From Cephalotus follicularis (Eukaryota; Streptophyta; Magnoliopsida; Oxalidales; Cephalotaceae): a DNA stretch of 64,000 bases. The notes under the pieces were generated by a model. The model was given only the letters and a program-made list of their open reading frames with translations. It had not been told where the DNA came from and searched no databases. This document shows, piece after piece, positions 35,207-47,204 of the stretch (the stretch's first letter is position 1; the number at the start of each line of letters is the position of its first letter). The DNA is taken from assembly GCA_001972305.1 (NCBI GenBank), contig BDDD01000724.1, positions 338,855 to 402,854 of the forward strand, written 5' to 3'. A program made the position numbers and the translations under genes.

Positions 35207-36493
35207 ACAAATTATTGATATTAGATACTGTTTAGGCTGAAATGATATGTAATTACCCTAGCCTCCACAGGGGATGAGTGTAACATTTAATCCTGGCCAT
35301 ATGTAGTTACATTTCAGAATTAAACAACTTATGCATTCCTTTTGTGAATTGTGTAAGAACGACTTTGGATATGTTAATGAATCTTGTTAAACCCTTAAAT
35401 TGCTACTGTCTATGTTGTTAAGCTACTATAATGTGCTACTGTTATAGGTATTTTGTATCTATTAAGTGTTCATAAACACTATTGTTTCACTTAATTTCAA
35501 TGATTGAACCAACTAAGTGCTATAAGCACAAATATGGATTTTACTGTGGTTTCAAATGAAAACTTACTGTCAAATGATTTACTGCTTTTTCTCCCATGAG
35601 AGGTACCACTACTGTATTGAATATTGTTCCTCCAAAAGAGAGGTACGGTCACTGAACTGTTAAATGTTTCTAAAAGAAATCAACTACTATATTGCATATT
35701 ATAGATATATGTAATATTGTTATTGAATTGATTGAATTGTTTGTCTATGTTTATTGCCGTTAGTCGAGTGATAGGAGACATCACTGGCTACGGGGTGGTC
35801 CTATGTTCCAGGAGTTGGCTAGAGCTCCCACTAAACTTATCTGCAATGCAAATCCTGATTGTTACCTGCCCGCTAAATGTTGGCAGAATTGTTACTTGAT
35901 CTATCATCTTCGGAGTATAGGGTGATAATTAGGTGGTGCGCAGTTGGTGCTAGGAGTTAGCGACATGTGACACCCAACCACTGTATTGATTGATTTTACC
36001 CTTGTGAGGTATTCTTGAATTGTATTGTCTATGGCCACTTGGCATGACTGCTCATAGATATTGGAATACTTGAGTATATATGTTATTTCAAAATAAACTG
36101 TCATACATGTTTACATTTATATATTCTTGCTCATGCTTTATTCCTACTTAGCCGAGTGAGGACAAAGGGTAACCCCTACAATTTCAGATTGACGTAGGTG
36201 TTGGTCAGGTGCTGCTGAAGCTTTATTGTGAGCTTCTATCTTCTTAAGGTTATTAAAGATTGTATTGTAATAATCATACTCCGTTTATTATTTTAAATTT
36301 CCAATATGTAAAAGATAACTTGTTTTGATTTCTGTAAGCACGTAGTATGGGCTGCGTGCGGATAATTTTTGGATAATCCGGTTATGGAATGCTTCCACTT
36401 TTGTTTAATGAATTTTGATTAATGTTGAATGGTGGATTATTTTAACTGATATCTCCATATATGTTGTCTTTAGAAACGGGGTGTGACATCAGT

Positions 36494-38440
36494 ACTTCCT
36501 CGTAGCTGAAAGGCTCGTCAACTCGCTGGCATTAGGTTCATCAATCCCTATATGAGAAAACCTTATTTCTTAGGCGCTGTCGAAAACCTTGCCTGATCTC
36601 CTCGCTAGAGGGGTGCCTTACAGAGACTCTGTCTCATATTGGGATCCTTTCTCAATTATGTCTTTAGAGAAATAAACTTCTAGTTCCTTATCGTCCTGTA
36701 GGTTTCTACCTGGTGGAAACTCTCTTTGTTTCACCTAACTCCAACTGCTTCCTGCAATCAGGTATTCCTCTCTAGGAATTTTGCAATATGCGAAACAAAA
36801 CCATAATTGTACGCTGGGATTGTAGAAGTAATATCTGAAGCAAGGTTTCCTCCATTTAAATATCTCACTAGATATGGAGGGGATGGATTACAAAGGAATC
36901 CAGATTAGGATATGCTCTGCCACCTGCAGTGCATAACCCTAGAATACAATTTGGAAGATGTATAAAACACATAATGGACCTTACCATTATCTACTTGTCA
37001 TAAATCCATGACCCTTTCATAGGATTTTAGACATGTGTTTCACCCGAAACACTTATCCAAACCGAGATAAAACACCGGTGTTGGTATTGAAGTAGTGAAA
37101 ACCTTCATTTGCATTGACCGACATTGGTTCACTACCATTGGTGTGGACTTAACCTAATATGTCCACTACCCTTTCTCAACACTTGGAGAAAGGAGATTTG
37201 GTCATCAAGCAAATCAAACATGGCTTACACGTTGGAAAGGACCACGCGTCCTAGATGTCCAATAGAACATCCTTAACCATTGTGTTTTCCTAGCATCTCT
37301 AGGATGACCTAATCCACAATGCAATAAGTATGAAGGATTTATATCATTTCTCTTATAGTCTTTTATTAATTTCTTCCTTTGAATTGTTGATGAATGTTAT
37401 GGTAATTGTATAAGACGTAGATCTGTTTAGTCCACGTGCCTCTTACACTAACTATACCATTTAAATGTATAAGACTAAGAATTTATACCAAAAATTTAGA
37501 GCTTTCAGCTCATCTTATACATATATGACATAGAAACAAAGTTCCTTACAATGTTCTTTATATACAGAGATCAAATCTTTATTACAAAACCATTTACAAA
37601 AATTTACAATTCATAAATGCCAACTACACGGGTGTGAATCCTCAATGCATCACCATGGCGCTAGTCCATAGCTTTGCCAGCTCTCTCAGCTGTTTAGTGT
37701 CTCTCAGCAACCTGCAAAGAGTTACAAATATTAGTCTCACAACTTGAGCTAACTACTCAAATTGAACTTACATTGTAAAATAGATAAAACATGAAAGTAC
37801 CTAACCACAAGGTATTTCTTACTTCGGACTATAGGAACAGATTATATCTCTTCCAATTGCCTTAGCTTCCCACAACGGAAGTAGACAAACTCCATATTAA
37901 ACTTTTTGAACCTTTCTAGAATGGAATCCCCTTCACACTAACTGCCTCTTCCTTGGGTTTTCACCCTTGGAACTTAGATTCACTTGATCTATCTCCCCTT
38001 GAGATTATTCAAGTAGGAAATTGAGGCATCATAGACGATCTCGACCTCTCTTAGTCAAAATCTACCTTTACAGTCCTCGACTGGGTACCATACAACTCCT
38101 CGATTTATGTAAGCAAGACACACAAGGCCTGTGAGTGCATAACCCCATCATGCAGAATTGTGGCAACATGCCAACAATTGATAGGGTACGAGCTCGATAA
38201 TCATCGTCCCACCATTTAGCCCCAATGGCCTTGTGATGGTTGGATACATCGTTCAGTAGCTCAGGGTTATCTCAGTCATGACATGAGCGACTCTCATGTT
38301 CGTGAGAATTTTGCGTTAAATGCATTTCCATTCAATGAAATATGGATGTTCAAGTTTTAGAGTTTTAAACTTGCTTGAAAATTGTTTGTGCTGTTTGCCA
38401 ATTTGAGTATATTATCAAGTATGTAAAAACTAGCAACCTA
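36494..38440 (-). pseudogene. Copia C linker, integrase, pre-integrase, protease and gag remnants
   Basis: Collinear with copia D 58604-61080, read on the minus strand. The linker after integrase is at 36494-36780, integrase at about 36800-37330, pre-integrase at about 37330-37620, the protease and gag end at about 37640-38060, and gag N terminus at about 38190-38440. Part of gag corresponding to D 60300-60850 is missing. No frame over 70 codons survives, so catalytic residues cannot be read safely. Confidence 0.6.
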
Positions 38441-39866
38441 TATGAGGAAAAAGAAAGAGAATAATAATAGATCATTCCATTAATGTTATTACCATAATCC
38501 TTGGTCTTTTGTAATTATGGCTTCTCTCACTATTCTAATCGTATCTCACACCTCCATGTGGAATTCGAGAAGCCTCTTGCCTCCTAGTAGGGATCGCAAT
38601 CTATCCCGCCCTATCATGGCCCCAGCTTTGGCATGACAAACCACAATAGCGAATAGTTAGGCTTAAAGCATCATATTTGCATTAGGGCCTCTTGCCCAAA
38701 ATGTAAGATCCGATACAAATTCCAGCCTCCCGGACCATACAATCCATAGCTGTGGCCATGCCAATAGTATGAACCTGGTATAAATCCGAAACCACAATCC
38801 TCAAAGAAATGACCCCGTTTTGACACCCACACGCTTTGGCCTGTTAGAGTGCCAAAACATGGTTATTTCCTTCCAGTGCACCTCATATTGAAATTGAACA
38901 GAAATTGTAATACGGGGGACCTCTGCTTTGGTAGTGCTATCCCCAATATGTCCACACAATTCAACGAAAATCATGGAAGGCCAACGATGGGGCAGCCTTA
39001 TGTCCCACTGCTTATGGACTTATTATTTAACAAGTTGGAGAAATTTGGTCTTATCAAATTTTATATATTACCAAAAATCCGTGTTAGATAATTTATTTAT
39101 CTTCCAATCCATTTGAACGGCTTAGCATGCTTGACGTGTTTGGATTTGTTTGCAAAAAGAAAACATCCATCTCATGCAACCTATTTCCCTCTTAGAAATA
39201 AAAATGGTCTGACCAGGGACTAAATCTATGAGTGATCACACGAGCCAATGTGATCACTCGATCTCCTAGGTGAACTATTTAAAACTACTTTATTACAAAA
39301 CGCACCAAGCATACATGGCCTTCACTTAGTCTTGCAAATTCCTTGATCTTTCTCTTCTCGCTCTTTTGCAATTCTTCTCTTCTTTGTTTACAAAATGAAA
39401 TTACCAAAATACATTTAAAAAATAAAGAATAGAATACAAATTGGAGGGAGAGAGAAAAAAACAAATAAGGAATTAATGGTGCGCGCAGGCAACCTTATTA
39501 CATACCAAATAAAGCACATGTTAATAAAGCAAATTAAACAATCCAAAAAAGAAATCAAAAGCTGTGTCCAATCCCATAACCAGCCATCATGCATACGACA
39601 TTTAAAATCTAAATCCAAAATAGACTTTAAATAAACACAAGCAATTTCAATTTTTGATAACCAATCGAAATAATTCCACAAGTTCGCCGACATTCCAGTA
39701 AACCTCCCACTAGATTATTTAAAACCTAGTTTCCCGAAAAATAATATTTTATTTTATAAAACAACTATGGGAAGGGAATTAAACTAGAATTTCAGCTACT
39801 TTAATTATTCCAAAATAGACACCAAAACCAAAATTAAAGTCCAATTAAAATTAAAACGGATGTCTC
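38441..39866 (-). other. Copia C leader (untranslated region)
   Basis: Long non-coding stretch between the gag start and the primer site. Its first part (38441-38830) matches copia D 61110-61461. It is AT-rich from about 39290. Short frames such as 38849-39091 have no domain and no counterpart in copia D. Confidence 0.6.
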
Positions 39867-39874
39867 TGATACCA
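39867..39874 (-). other. Primer binding site, copia C
   Basis: TGATACCA on the plus strand; on the minus strand TGGTATCAGAGAC starts two bases after the 5' LTR. Initiator tRNA-Met type. Confidence 0.85.
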
Positions 39875-40304
39875 CTTGTTGGAAACCTGGGAAGGGTTCC
39901 CGGTCGATTTGGTCCAAGGATGTTAATGTGTATAATTTTAATTTTTCAAAAGACATAGAGACTCGCAAGTCAAGGTTGGCACTAACATCTTACTACCGAA
40001 ATCAATGCGCCAAGGATCTCCGTTTAATGTTCAATCAAACAATTACGAAATCAAGCATGCACGCAAAGACATAAAACATAAGCACAGCGGAAAACATAAA
40101 AACAAAAGGGAAGCGACATACCAACGTTGGAGGCTCCACCACTTTGCCGCTACACACTTGCAGCAGCCACCGCCCGTAGCCGGACCCACTGCCCAGAATC
40201 CGGCGAGCTCGTCAACGATGACCAAGACACCGTTGGACTCCAAAAAATCCGCTCTACCCATTTCTGGCGGAGACACGTCGGGAAGCGCCACGGAGAACGG
40301 CGAG

Positions 40305-40960
40305 CAGCGGCAGTGACTCACTGAGTTCGGACTCAGTGAGTCTCGGTCAACTCGCCATTTACCGGTCTGACATATATGGTCGCCAACATCTCGATCTACA
40401 CACCGGTGGCCGAGACTCGGCCTGGAGCGCTAACAACGGTCGACGGTGAGTCACTGAGTTGACTCACCGTTCACCATCAGTGGCCGCCGAGCCACCAAAC
40501 GCCTCAGCTCCTTCAGGCTAACACACCTACACCCTAGACTCGCTGCGACTTGGACCAGAATGCCAAGTCACAACGGTCGATGCGTCAACTCAGCGAGTTG
40601 ACTGACAGAAAGCAAAACGGCCAAAAACGCCGAGAAACGCCTAATCTAAGGTCAAGATAGATAGAGCCGTAGGTTGGCTCCACCTACCGGTGATCATCGG
40701 GGGTGGAAAGAGACGCTGGCAGCAACAAATGGCCAAAAAGTGCAAGCGGCTGTGAGGGAGAAATGGGGGAGAGATGGAGAAAACGGGAGAAAGAAGAGAG
40801 AAGGCTTACCAGGGAAGGTTGCTCGCCTTCTCACTGCCACCGGTGCGAAGTGCCGTTCTCTCCTCCGGCCAGAACACGCCCCTGCATAGTGACACATGAA
40901 GCGTCTGTCTCTCTTGCCTAAAACGCACGCCAGGCTAGGAAAGAACACGAGATAGAGTGG
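40305..40960. repeat. GAGTC-rich GC module (type I) in copia C 5' LTR
   Basis: Same module as 30170-30830: GTGACTCACTGAGTTCGGACTC, GAGTCACTGAGTTGACTCACC, AACTCAGCGAGTTGACTG and AAAACGCCGAGAAACGCC. Confidence 0.65.
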
Positions 40961-40993
40961 TAGAGAGTGTGTTTTTTTTTTGAAATATAATTG

Positions 40994-41019
40994 CTTAAGT
41001 TAATTAAAATTAACTTAAG
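40994..41019. repeat. Perfect inverted repeat, second LTR copy
   Basis: The same 11-base arms and TAAA spacer as at 30871-30896. Confidence 0.8.
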
Positions 41020-41972
41020 TAACTCTCTCCTCTCTCTAATTTCTCCTTTCTCTTTTATTTAAATCTCTTTCAAAATTAATTTGTTTCTTCCACATGTTTA
41101 ATAATTCTCTCAATTAATTAAACATGTTTCTCTCTTTTATGATTTAATTAAAGTCTCTCACTTTTAATAATTAAAGACTCTCTCTTTAATTAATTTAATT
41201 AAAATTAAATCATGCTCCGACTTTAAAATCTCTTTATATATCAAGATAACAATTAGTGGAATGAGAAACAATCCACTAATGTCAAATTAATATATACTAG
41301 TTAACAACTAGACTAACCACCAAGCAAGCATGGGTGCAGTATGCGTCACTTTTCAATAATCAGGTGGGACCCGAAAGCCATGTGGAATTCTGGTACGCTG
41401 ATAAATTTCTCAGAACATCCCAAAGTTCTGGTACGACTATCCAGCTAATAGCCCCGGTGTGATCTGTTAGGTCCACAAAAGCAACCAAGAAGGGGGGGGG
41501 GGAGGAATTGGTTATGCGGAAGAAAATAAGATACACTTAAACAATTATAAACAAGAAAATAACTTGCAAATAATTAAAAGAGTAAGGGAAGAAATGGCAA
41601 ACAAAGTTATAGTGGTTCGGCCCAACGATGCCTACGTCCACTCTCCCAAGACGCAACTTGAGGTTCCACCAGAATGTAATCCCACCGATTACAAACAGTA
41701 ACTCCGGATTTTTACAAGCTCAATCCTAACTTGGACTTTTGCGAGTTCAATCCCAACTCGTATTTTTGAAAGCTAAATCCTAACTTTAGTAAGGTACTAA
41801 CGACCTTGGGTTACACAAAGATTTCTGAAGTGTTTGAGACCTCTCAAAAGGTTGAATAACAGAAAACATTAAAGCTCAGAATCTGAGAAATTAGAAACTT
41901 AGCAAACTATAACTTTTTCTTGCTCTTTGCATTGCTTGCTTTGGTTTGATTATTTCTTCATGGATTAAGCCT

Positions 41973-41982
41973 CTATTTATAG
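41973..41982 (-). promoter_or_regulatory. TATA box of the 41.5-kb solo LTR
   Basis: On the minus strand, CTATAAATAG, a near-ideal plant TATA box. The motif array at 42107-42546 begins about 125 bp upstream in the sense direction. Confidence 0.6.
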
Positions 41983-42106
41983 CCTTCAGAAACATATAGC
42001 TGTTGCTAGAGTTCAGGGACTGATCAAATAGCTGTTGGAGCTATTCAGGGAAAGGATCACCATTTCAACATCTTTAAATTTTGCAGATTCTGAATTTAGC
42101 TGTCAT

Positions 42107-42546
42107 TGGCGTTGATGTGTTCGAATGGCGTTGACCCCTATCCTTTTATGCGTTGACTTATGTAGCTTTCTGCGTTAACATTCTGAGCTCTTGTTCATCT
42201 TCAGCTTTGTTCTCGTTGATGCGTATCCTTGGAGTTGACGAATAAGATCAAGATGTTGACGCCATAATGCCTTCGCGTTAACGTCCAAACCTACTGTCCG
42301 AAATGTGCACCATTTGTGTTGACATCTTGATATAGCGTTGACATGTATAGACAAGATGTTGACACCACTTGTTTTCTGCGCTAACGTCCAAGCCATTGAC
42401 CTTGACTTCTTCCTCTAGACGTTGACGAAAATCATCATTTTCCCAGCATGTTGACGAGGATAAAGATGGCGTTGACGAGAATCATTTTGTAAACCCAGAT
42501 ACGGTAGTTAAACTCAGCACGTTGACGCCTATAACATAATCGTTGA
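42107..42546 (-). repeat. TCGACG-type array (decayed, type II), 41.5-kb solo LTR
   Basis: About 15 variants on the plus strand: GGCGTTGATGTG, GGCGTTGACCCC, AGATGTTGACGCC, GCGTTGACATG, AGCACGTTGACGCC and so on. Nearly all carry TTGACG or TTGATG, the CpG-decay forms of TCGACG. Confidence 0.65.
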
Positions 42547-43712
42547 TGCCAAAAGTACTGATATGCATTTCTAAGCTTTCTTGCACAGCAAGTAAACTTA
42601 GTTAAACTTTTCCTTCACATCAAACACACATGTCAGGTATTTTGTTATCATCAAAACAAGGATTGCAACATATAATGTCAACATGATCTTTAATCACCGC
42701 AAGATCCGTGGACCACAAAGTACCATGTCTATCATTCATTAGCCGGTTCCCCAGTGCTTTATCACTGTCATCGGTTTGTGTGCCACGTATCCTTCGTAAT
42801 CTCCGCTCCAACCACGGACTAGGGTTTGGATAAATGTCACCTATAGGTAAAACAGCGATAACTATAATTTCGTGAACACATTGAGACTATGGGAGATATC
42901 CTCAAAAACCTATCATTCCCTATCTCCTAGTGCCTGGCCTGGACATTAAGTCATCAATGGTCACAAATATTATAGAGCTTATAACCCCCAACATGAGTGT
43001 GACGATCCCGTCTTGCGCACTCGCCTATACATCTCAATGAAGCTCCCACAAGGCCCAAAGACAACCCTTTTGCCAGCATGTGGCTAGTGTTGGGGAAGGC
43101 GGAAAATCCAAGCAGTTAATGCACAATGCATGCCAGCCGCTCAGGTCTAAGGACACAACATAAATCACGTATGATCTACTACTCCTTTTTTACTAAACAC
43201 TATGGCGACAATAGGAACTCTATTGACAGAGATGTTGACTCTCCAAATAGATAACCTATGGTGGTCGGTTAAGTGTCATGCCTCTGCATGCACCCCGCAT
43301 TACATTTAGGGTAAAACCCAAATGGCAATGAGATAATCCATCCTCCTTTACCATTCGGAGCAAGCATAACATGGCAAGTCTTTGCGGTTCATCAATTGCC
43401 CTAAGAAAGTGAACCTATGACTTGGAACTTCTGTCACAAGGGAGTAAGGATCTCATTTTCATAACCTCTCAGGCACGAGATCCAACCCTTTACGGACAGG
43501 GCACTATATGTGTATTCAGTTGACTTGGTGATCAACTGATCCGTTGAGATGGTTTGGGATTCTACATATAGCAAGATGCCAATGTTTATTAAATATGCAC
43601 AATAGAACACGAATGGATCTAATAACGTACGATTTAAGAGTGTGTCATATGTAAAGTACATATGTCTGTAGCCTCCTCGTGGGTTACAGGGACACCCTAA
43701 TCTAACAACCCT

Positions 43713-44326
43713 CTCAAGCTGTATGTCTCCACACCGATGATCTCTCAGATCAAATACTAGCGCCGCTCCATGTGTTTGGATCACTGGTGAGACCTTGGTT
43801 AATTGGCTTGCGCTACGGCCCCATCATTTTCACAATATAGAAAAACTGGATTATCAATGATAGGAACAAATTCTATTTCAGTGATGAATTTCCTCATCTA
43901 AACACCTTCCTTGGCAGTGTCTGAGGCTGCTATGTATTCAGCCTCAGTGGTAGAGTCCACAATGGTCTCCTACTTTAAGCTACGCCAGCTCACTGCACCT
44001 CCGTTCAGCACATACAAGTATTTAGAAATCGATTTGTAATCATATGGATCACTATTAAAACTGGAGTCTGTATAACCTTTCAATTTCAACTCACTATCTT
44101 TCCCATGTAGCAAGAAGACATCCTGAGTCCGTCTAAAATACTTTAGGATTCCCTTGACCACTTGCTAGTGTTTCTCACCAAGATCGGACTTAAAACGGCT
44201 TGCAATTCCCAGGGCATGTGTAACATAAGGCCTAGTACATTGCATGGCATACATGATCAATCCTACTGCCGAAGCATAAGGAATTTGACTTATGCGCACT
44301 CTTTCTTAAGATGTTTGAGGAGAGAT
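43713..44326 (-). pseudogene. Copia A RNase H and RT C-terminal remnant
   Basis: The continuation of copia A beyond the copia C insertion. The readable frame at 43970-44161 contains MVKGILKYFRRTQD and YTDSSFNSDPYDYKSISKY. These are counterparts of VKGVLKYLIRTQD and FTDSSFNNDP in copia D and form the RT connection plus the RNase H start with its Asp. It is interrupted at 44326 by a gypsy element; a short continuation of the same copia sequence (GAGTTGAATTCCCT) is seen at 47191-47204. Confidence 0.75.
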
Positions 44327-44659
44327 TGTCACACCCCGTTTACAATAAACGCAGCATTAAAGCGGTAAAGGCAATTAACATATAATACAGCTCATGCAAA
44401 ACCGTGAAATTTAAAACTTTTCCAAGCATAACAGTTGCGGAAGCATAAAAGAACATAAGCTGTCAACACGTAACGTGCGTCCCATACCGCACGCTACCCA
44501 AATACAGGTCATAAAAGTTAATCGCCCATAAAACGGAAAGGAACTAACATGCAGATACTCAAAACATATCTAGCATCTCATGTCATCAATCCAGTAACAA
44601 AACCAGTACAAGAATTATGCATTCTATACATTCAAAATCATAAGCCATGCATTAATATC

Positions 44660-45874
44660 AAACTCAAAATTACAGTATGGCGTTCCCCTACCTTTGATTC
44701 CAATTCAGGAATCGCAGTATCGCTAGCACAGTCAAGCCGCAGGTTCAATTGCCGAACCTTTCCGATAACCGTGGAACCGAAGCCGGTTCTCGCCAATTGA
44801 TCAGTTCTTCACTGCCAAATCCAATCGCCGCTTACACACTGCACATACAAGACATTTCCAGTATGTTCGACACATAAAACATTTCCGTCGCCGAAACGCC
44901 GGTCGGATTTCGACCGACACAACCAGGCGACAAAACATACATCAACGGGTTCCACATTGAATGGTGAACACAGAACCGGTCATGACTCACCGGGAATCGG
45001 CGCCGAACGCCGTGCCACGGCCGGCAGTGAGTCGTGACTCACTGAGTCAACTCGTCGGACCTCCACAGGTCCGATCACCACCCAAAAACGCCACATATCC
45101 ACTAGTTATACACATCCAGGGCCGTGACTCGCCAAGACTCGGCGCCAAACGCCGTGTCTTAGGCGACAGTGAGTCGACTCGCTGAGTCGACTCATTTACC
45201 TTATTCCGGCCGAATCCGGCCGAATCACGCCGCACCAATGGTTGAAATGGGTAGAGCTAGTCCTCTACACAAAAACCCAGGCCACCCGCGACGCTAACGA
45301 CGCCGGGAAACGCCGGGAAATGGGCGCGACAGTGACGATCGGGGAGAAGAAAAAAGAAGAAAAAGAGAAGAAGGGGGAGGAGGTTACCGTCGGTTGGAGG
45401 CCCTGGGTTGACCGGGGTGCTCTCCCAGTCCGGTAGCTGCCTCCGGCGTCCTCTCCCGTGCCCTCTGCCGATCTCTCTCCCAACCTCTCTCGCCCTCTCT
45501 CCCAGATGCAGGCGCTTTGTGCGCCTGCGTTGTTTTCATGCACGGGCGCGTGATGCGCCCGTGTGTGTGTGTGTCCCCTCTTTATTCTTGTTCCTCCTTA
45601 GTATTTTCTGGTAAAATACTAAGGTACGGGTCCCAATTTTTCCGTAAATCGCGACATAAATTATCCAAATAACCACCAAAATAATCGCAATAATATTGCG
45701 AACATTTGGGCTTTATTGTCGCGCATTAAAAATAGACTTTATTAGCCGTCTTAGCTAACACGATTACGGCTTAAATGCGTAATGCCTTTTTATTACTCCG
45801 GGCTCTATCGATTTCATCACGACTGTACACGCACCAATTTCAAAATAATTATTTATGAAATTCGGGGCGTTACA
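44660..45874 (-). repeat. Direct repeat copy 1 (LTR of the deleted gypsy element)
   Basis: About 1216 bp, near-identical to 45962-47177. It contains the GAGTC-rich module (44985-45640) with GTGAGTCGTGACTCACTGAGTC, a GAAAAAAGAAGAAAAAGAG stretch and a short GT repeat at about 45563-45574. Open frames inside, such as 44961-45185 and 45265-45543, recur in copy 2 because the DNA is duplicated. They run on both strands and have no domain. Confidence 0.85.
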
Positions 45875-45961
45875 ACCTCCCCTCCTTAAAGAAATCTCGT
45901 CCCGAGATTCCCTAGATTAAACATGTGAAGGTAGAATGCCTTCACTTCTTCCTCACGTTCT

Positions 45962-47177
45962 AAACTCAAAATTACAGTATGGCTTTCCCCTACCTTTGAT
46001 TCCAAGTCAGGAATCGCAGTATCGCTAGCACAGTCAAGCCGCAGGTTCAATTGCCGAACCTTTCCGATAACCGTGGAACCGAAGCCGGTTCTCGCCAATT
46101 GATCAGTTCTTCACTGCCAAATCCAATCGCCGCTTACACACTGCACATACAACACATTTCCGTTATGTTCGACACATAAAACATTTCCGTCGCCGAAACG
46201 CCGGTCGGATTTCGACCGACACAACCAGGCAACAAAACATACATCAACGGGTTCCACATTGAACGGTGAACACAGAACCGGTCATGACTCGCCGGGAATC
46301 GGCGCCGAACGCCGTGCCACGGCCGGCAGTGAGTCGTGACTCACTGAGTCAACTCGTCGGACCTCCACAGGTCCGATCACCACCCAAAAACGCCACATAT
46401 CCACTAGTTATACACATCCAGGGCCGTGACTCGCCAAGACTCGGCGCCAAACGCCGTGTCTCAGGCGACAGTGAGTCGGCTCGCTGAGTCGACTCATTCA
46501 ACTTATTCCGGCCGAATCCGGCCGAATCACGCCGCACCAATGGTTGAAATGGGTAGAGCTAGTCCTCTACACCAAAGCCCAGGCCACTCGCGACGCTAAC
46601 GACACCGGGAAACGCCGGGAAATGGGCGCGACAGTGACGATCGGGGAGAAGAAAAAAGAAGAAAAAGAGAAGAAGGGGGAGGAGGTTACCGTCGGTTGGA
46701 GGCCCTGGGTTGACCGGCGTGCTCTCCCGGTCCGGTAGCTGCCTCCGGCGTCCTCTCCCGTGCCCTCTGCCGATCTCTCTCCCAACCTCTCTCGCCCTCT
46801 CTCCCAGATGCAGGCGCTTTGTGCGCCTGCGTTGTTTTCATGCACGGGCGCAATCACGCACCCGTGTGTGTGTGTGTCCCCTCTTTATTCTTGTTCCTCC
46901 TTAGTATTTTCTGGTAAAATACTAAGGTACGGGTCCCGATTTTTCCGCAAATCGTGACATAAATTATCCAAACAACCACCAAAATAATCTCAATAATATT
47001 GCGAACATTTGGGCTTTATTGTCGCGCATTAAAAATAGACTTTATTAGCCGTCTTAGCTAACACGATTACGGCTTAAATGCGTAATGCCTTTTTATTACT
47101 CCGGGCTCTATCAATTTTATCACGACTGTACACGCACCAATTTCAAAATAATTATTTATGAAATTCGGGGCATTACA
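45962..47177 (-). repeat. Direct repeat copy 2 (partial 5' LTR)
   Basis: Starts AAACTCAAAATTACAG directly after the body fragment and ends at the element's outer terminus. It lacks the LTR portion that should adjoin the primer site; that portion, the primer site and nearly the whole body were removed in one deletion. Module copy at 46290-46945. Confidence 0.85.
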
Positions 47178-47204
47178 GAGATCTTCCTAGAGAGTTGAAT
47201 TCCC

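Larger units (their letters stand above)
33894..36488 (+). mobile_element. Solo gypsy-type LTR in copia C
   Basis: Starts TATAATAACC (a mutated TGTAATAACC) and ends ACGGGGTGTGACA, 2595 bp. Flanks are TCACT (33889-33893) and TCAGT (36489-36493), one mismatch. On both sides the copia C sequence matches the continuous copia D stretch near 58590-58620. It shares TTAGCCGAGTGAGGACAAAG (36150-36169) with the chromovirus-family LTRs. It holds two AGTCGACTG-type arrays and a good TATA box. No coding domain. Confidence 0.85.
41465..42683 (-). mobile_element. Solo SIRE-like copia LTR nested in copia C 5' LTR
   Basis: TGTTAGGTCC to ATGTCAACA, 1219 bp, with perfect TGATC duplications (41460-41464 and 42684-42688); the other copia C LTR shows the empty site near 31340. 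On the minus strand it begins TGTTGACAT and soon reads CAATCCTTGTTTTGATGATAAC, the same words as the start of copia E at 61462, so both belong to one family. A run of 11 G lies at 41492-41502. It holds a decayed TCGACG array upstream of a TATA box. Confidence 0.9.
29745..43707 (-). mobile_element. Copia C, full-length but heavily decayed Ty1/copia element
   Basis: 3' LTR 29745-32366, body 32367-39876, 5' LTR 39877-43707. Perfect ACCCT target duplications lie at 29740-29744 and 43708-43712, and copia A's RNase H reads through the two sides. Two solo LTRs are nested in it (33894-36488 and 41465-42683). The body is collinear with copia D, but with many more indels. No long frame survives, and a middle part of gag is missing. 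Confidence 0.85.
39877..43707 (-). mobile_element. Copia C 5' LTR (interrupted)
   Basis: TGTTGGAAACCTGG to AATCTAACA on the plus strand. It is about 2.61 kb once the nested LTR and its 5-bp duplication are removed, and collinear with 29745-32366. ACCCT follows at 43708. Confidence 0.85.
44327..47177 (-). mobile_element. Internally deleted gypsy element (LTR, 87-bp body, partial LTR)
   Basis: The plus-strand ends are TGTCACACC and GGGGCATTACA, flanked by perfect GAGAT duplications (44322-44326 and 47178-47182). The 3' LTR is 44327-45874. The body fragment 45875-45961 keeps the purine tract (minus strand TTTAAGGAGGGGAGGT) and a GAACGTGAGGAAG end, equivalent to the last codons of the chromovirus polyprotein. 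The partial 5' LTR is 45962-47177. The LTR ends and flanks resemble those of the chromovirus at 8247, but a junction near 44536 shows that the middle of the LTR is missing or different. The shared 1.2 kb of the two LTR copies is nearly identical, so this is a comparatively recent or gene-converted insertion. Confidence 0.85.

Noticed and set aside
38849-39116. Short frames in the copia C leader as a small gene
   Set aside because: No domain, no counterpart in copia D, and overlapping frames of similar length on the same strand.
46100-46290. Host promoter with a CpG-rich region
   Set aside because: The GC richness belongs to the LTR module, which recurs in six LTR copies; no host gene follows.
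44961-46904. Paired open frames near 45-47 kb as a duplicated gene
   Set aside because: The 1.2-kb DNA duplication is two copies of one LTR bounded by LTR ends and a GAGAT target duplication. Frames occur on both strands with low-complexity composition.
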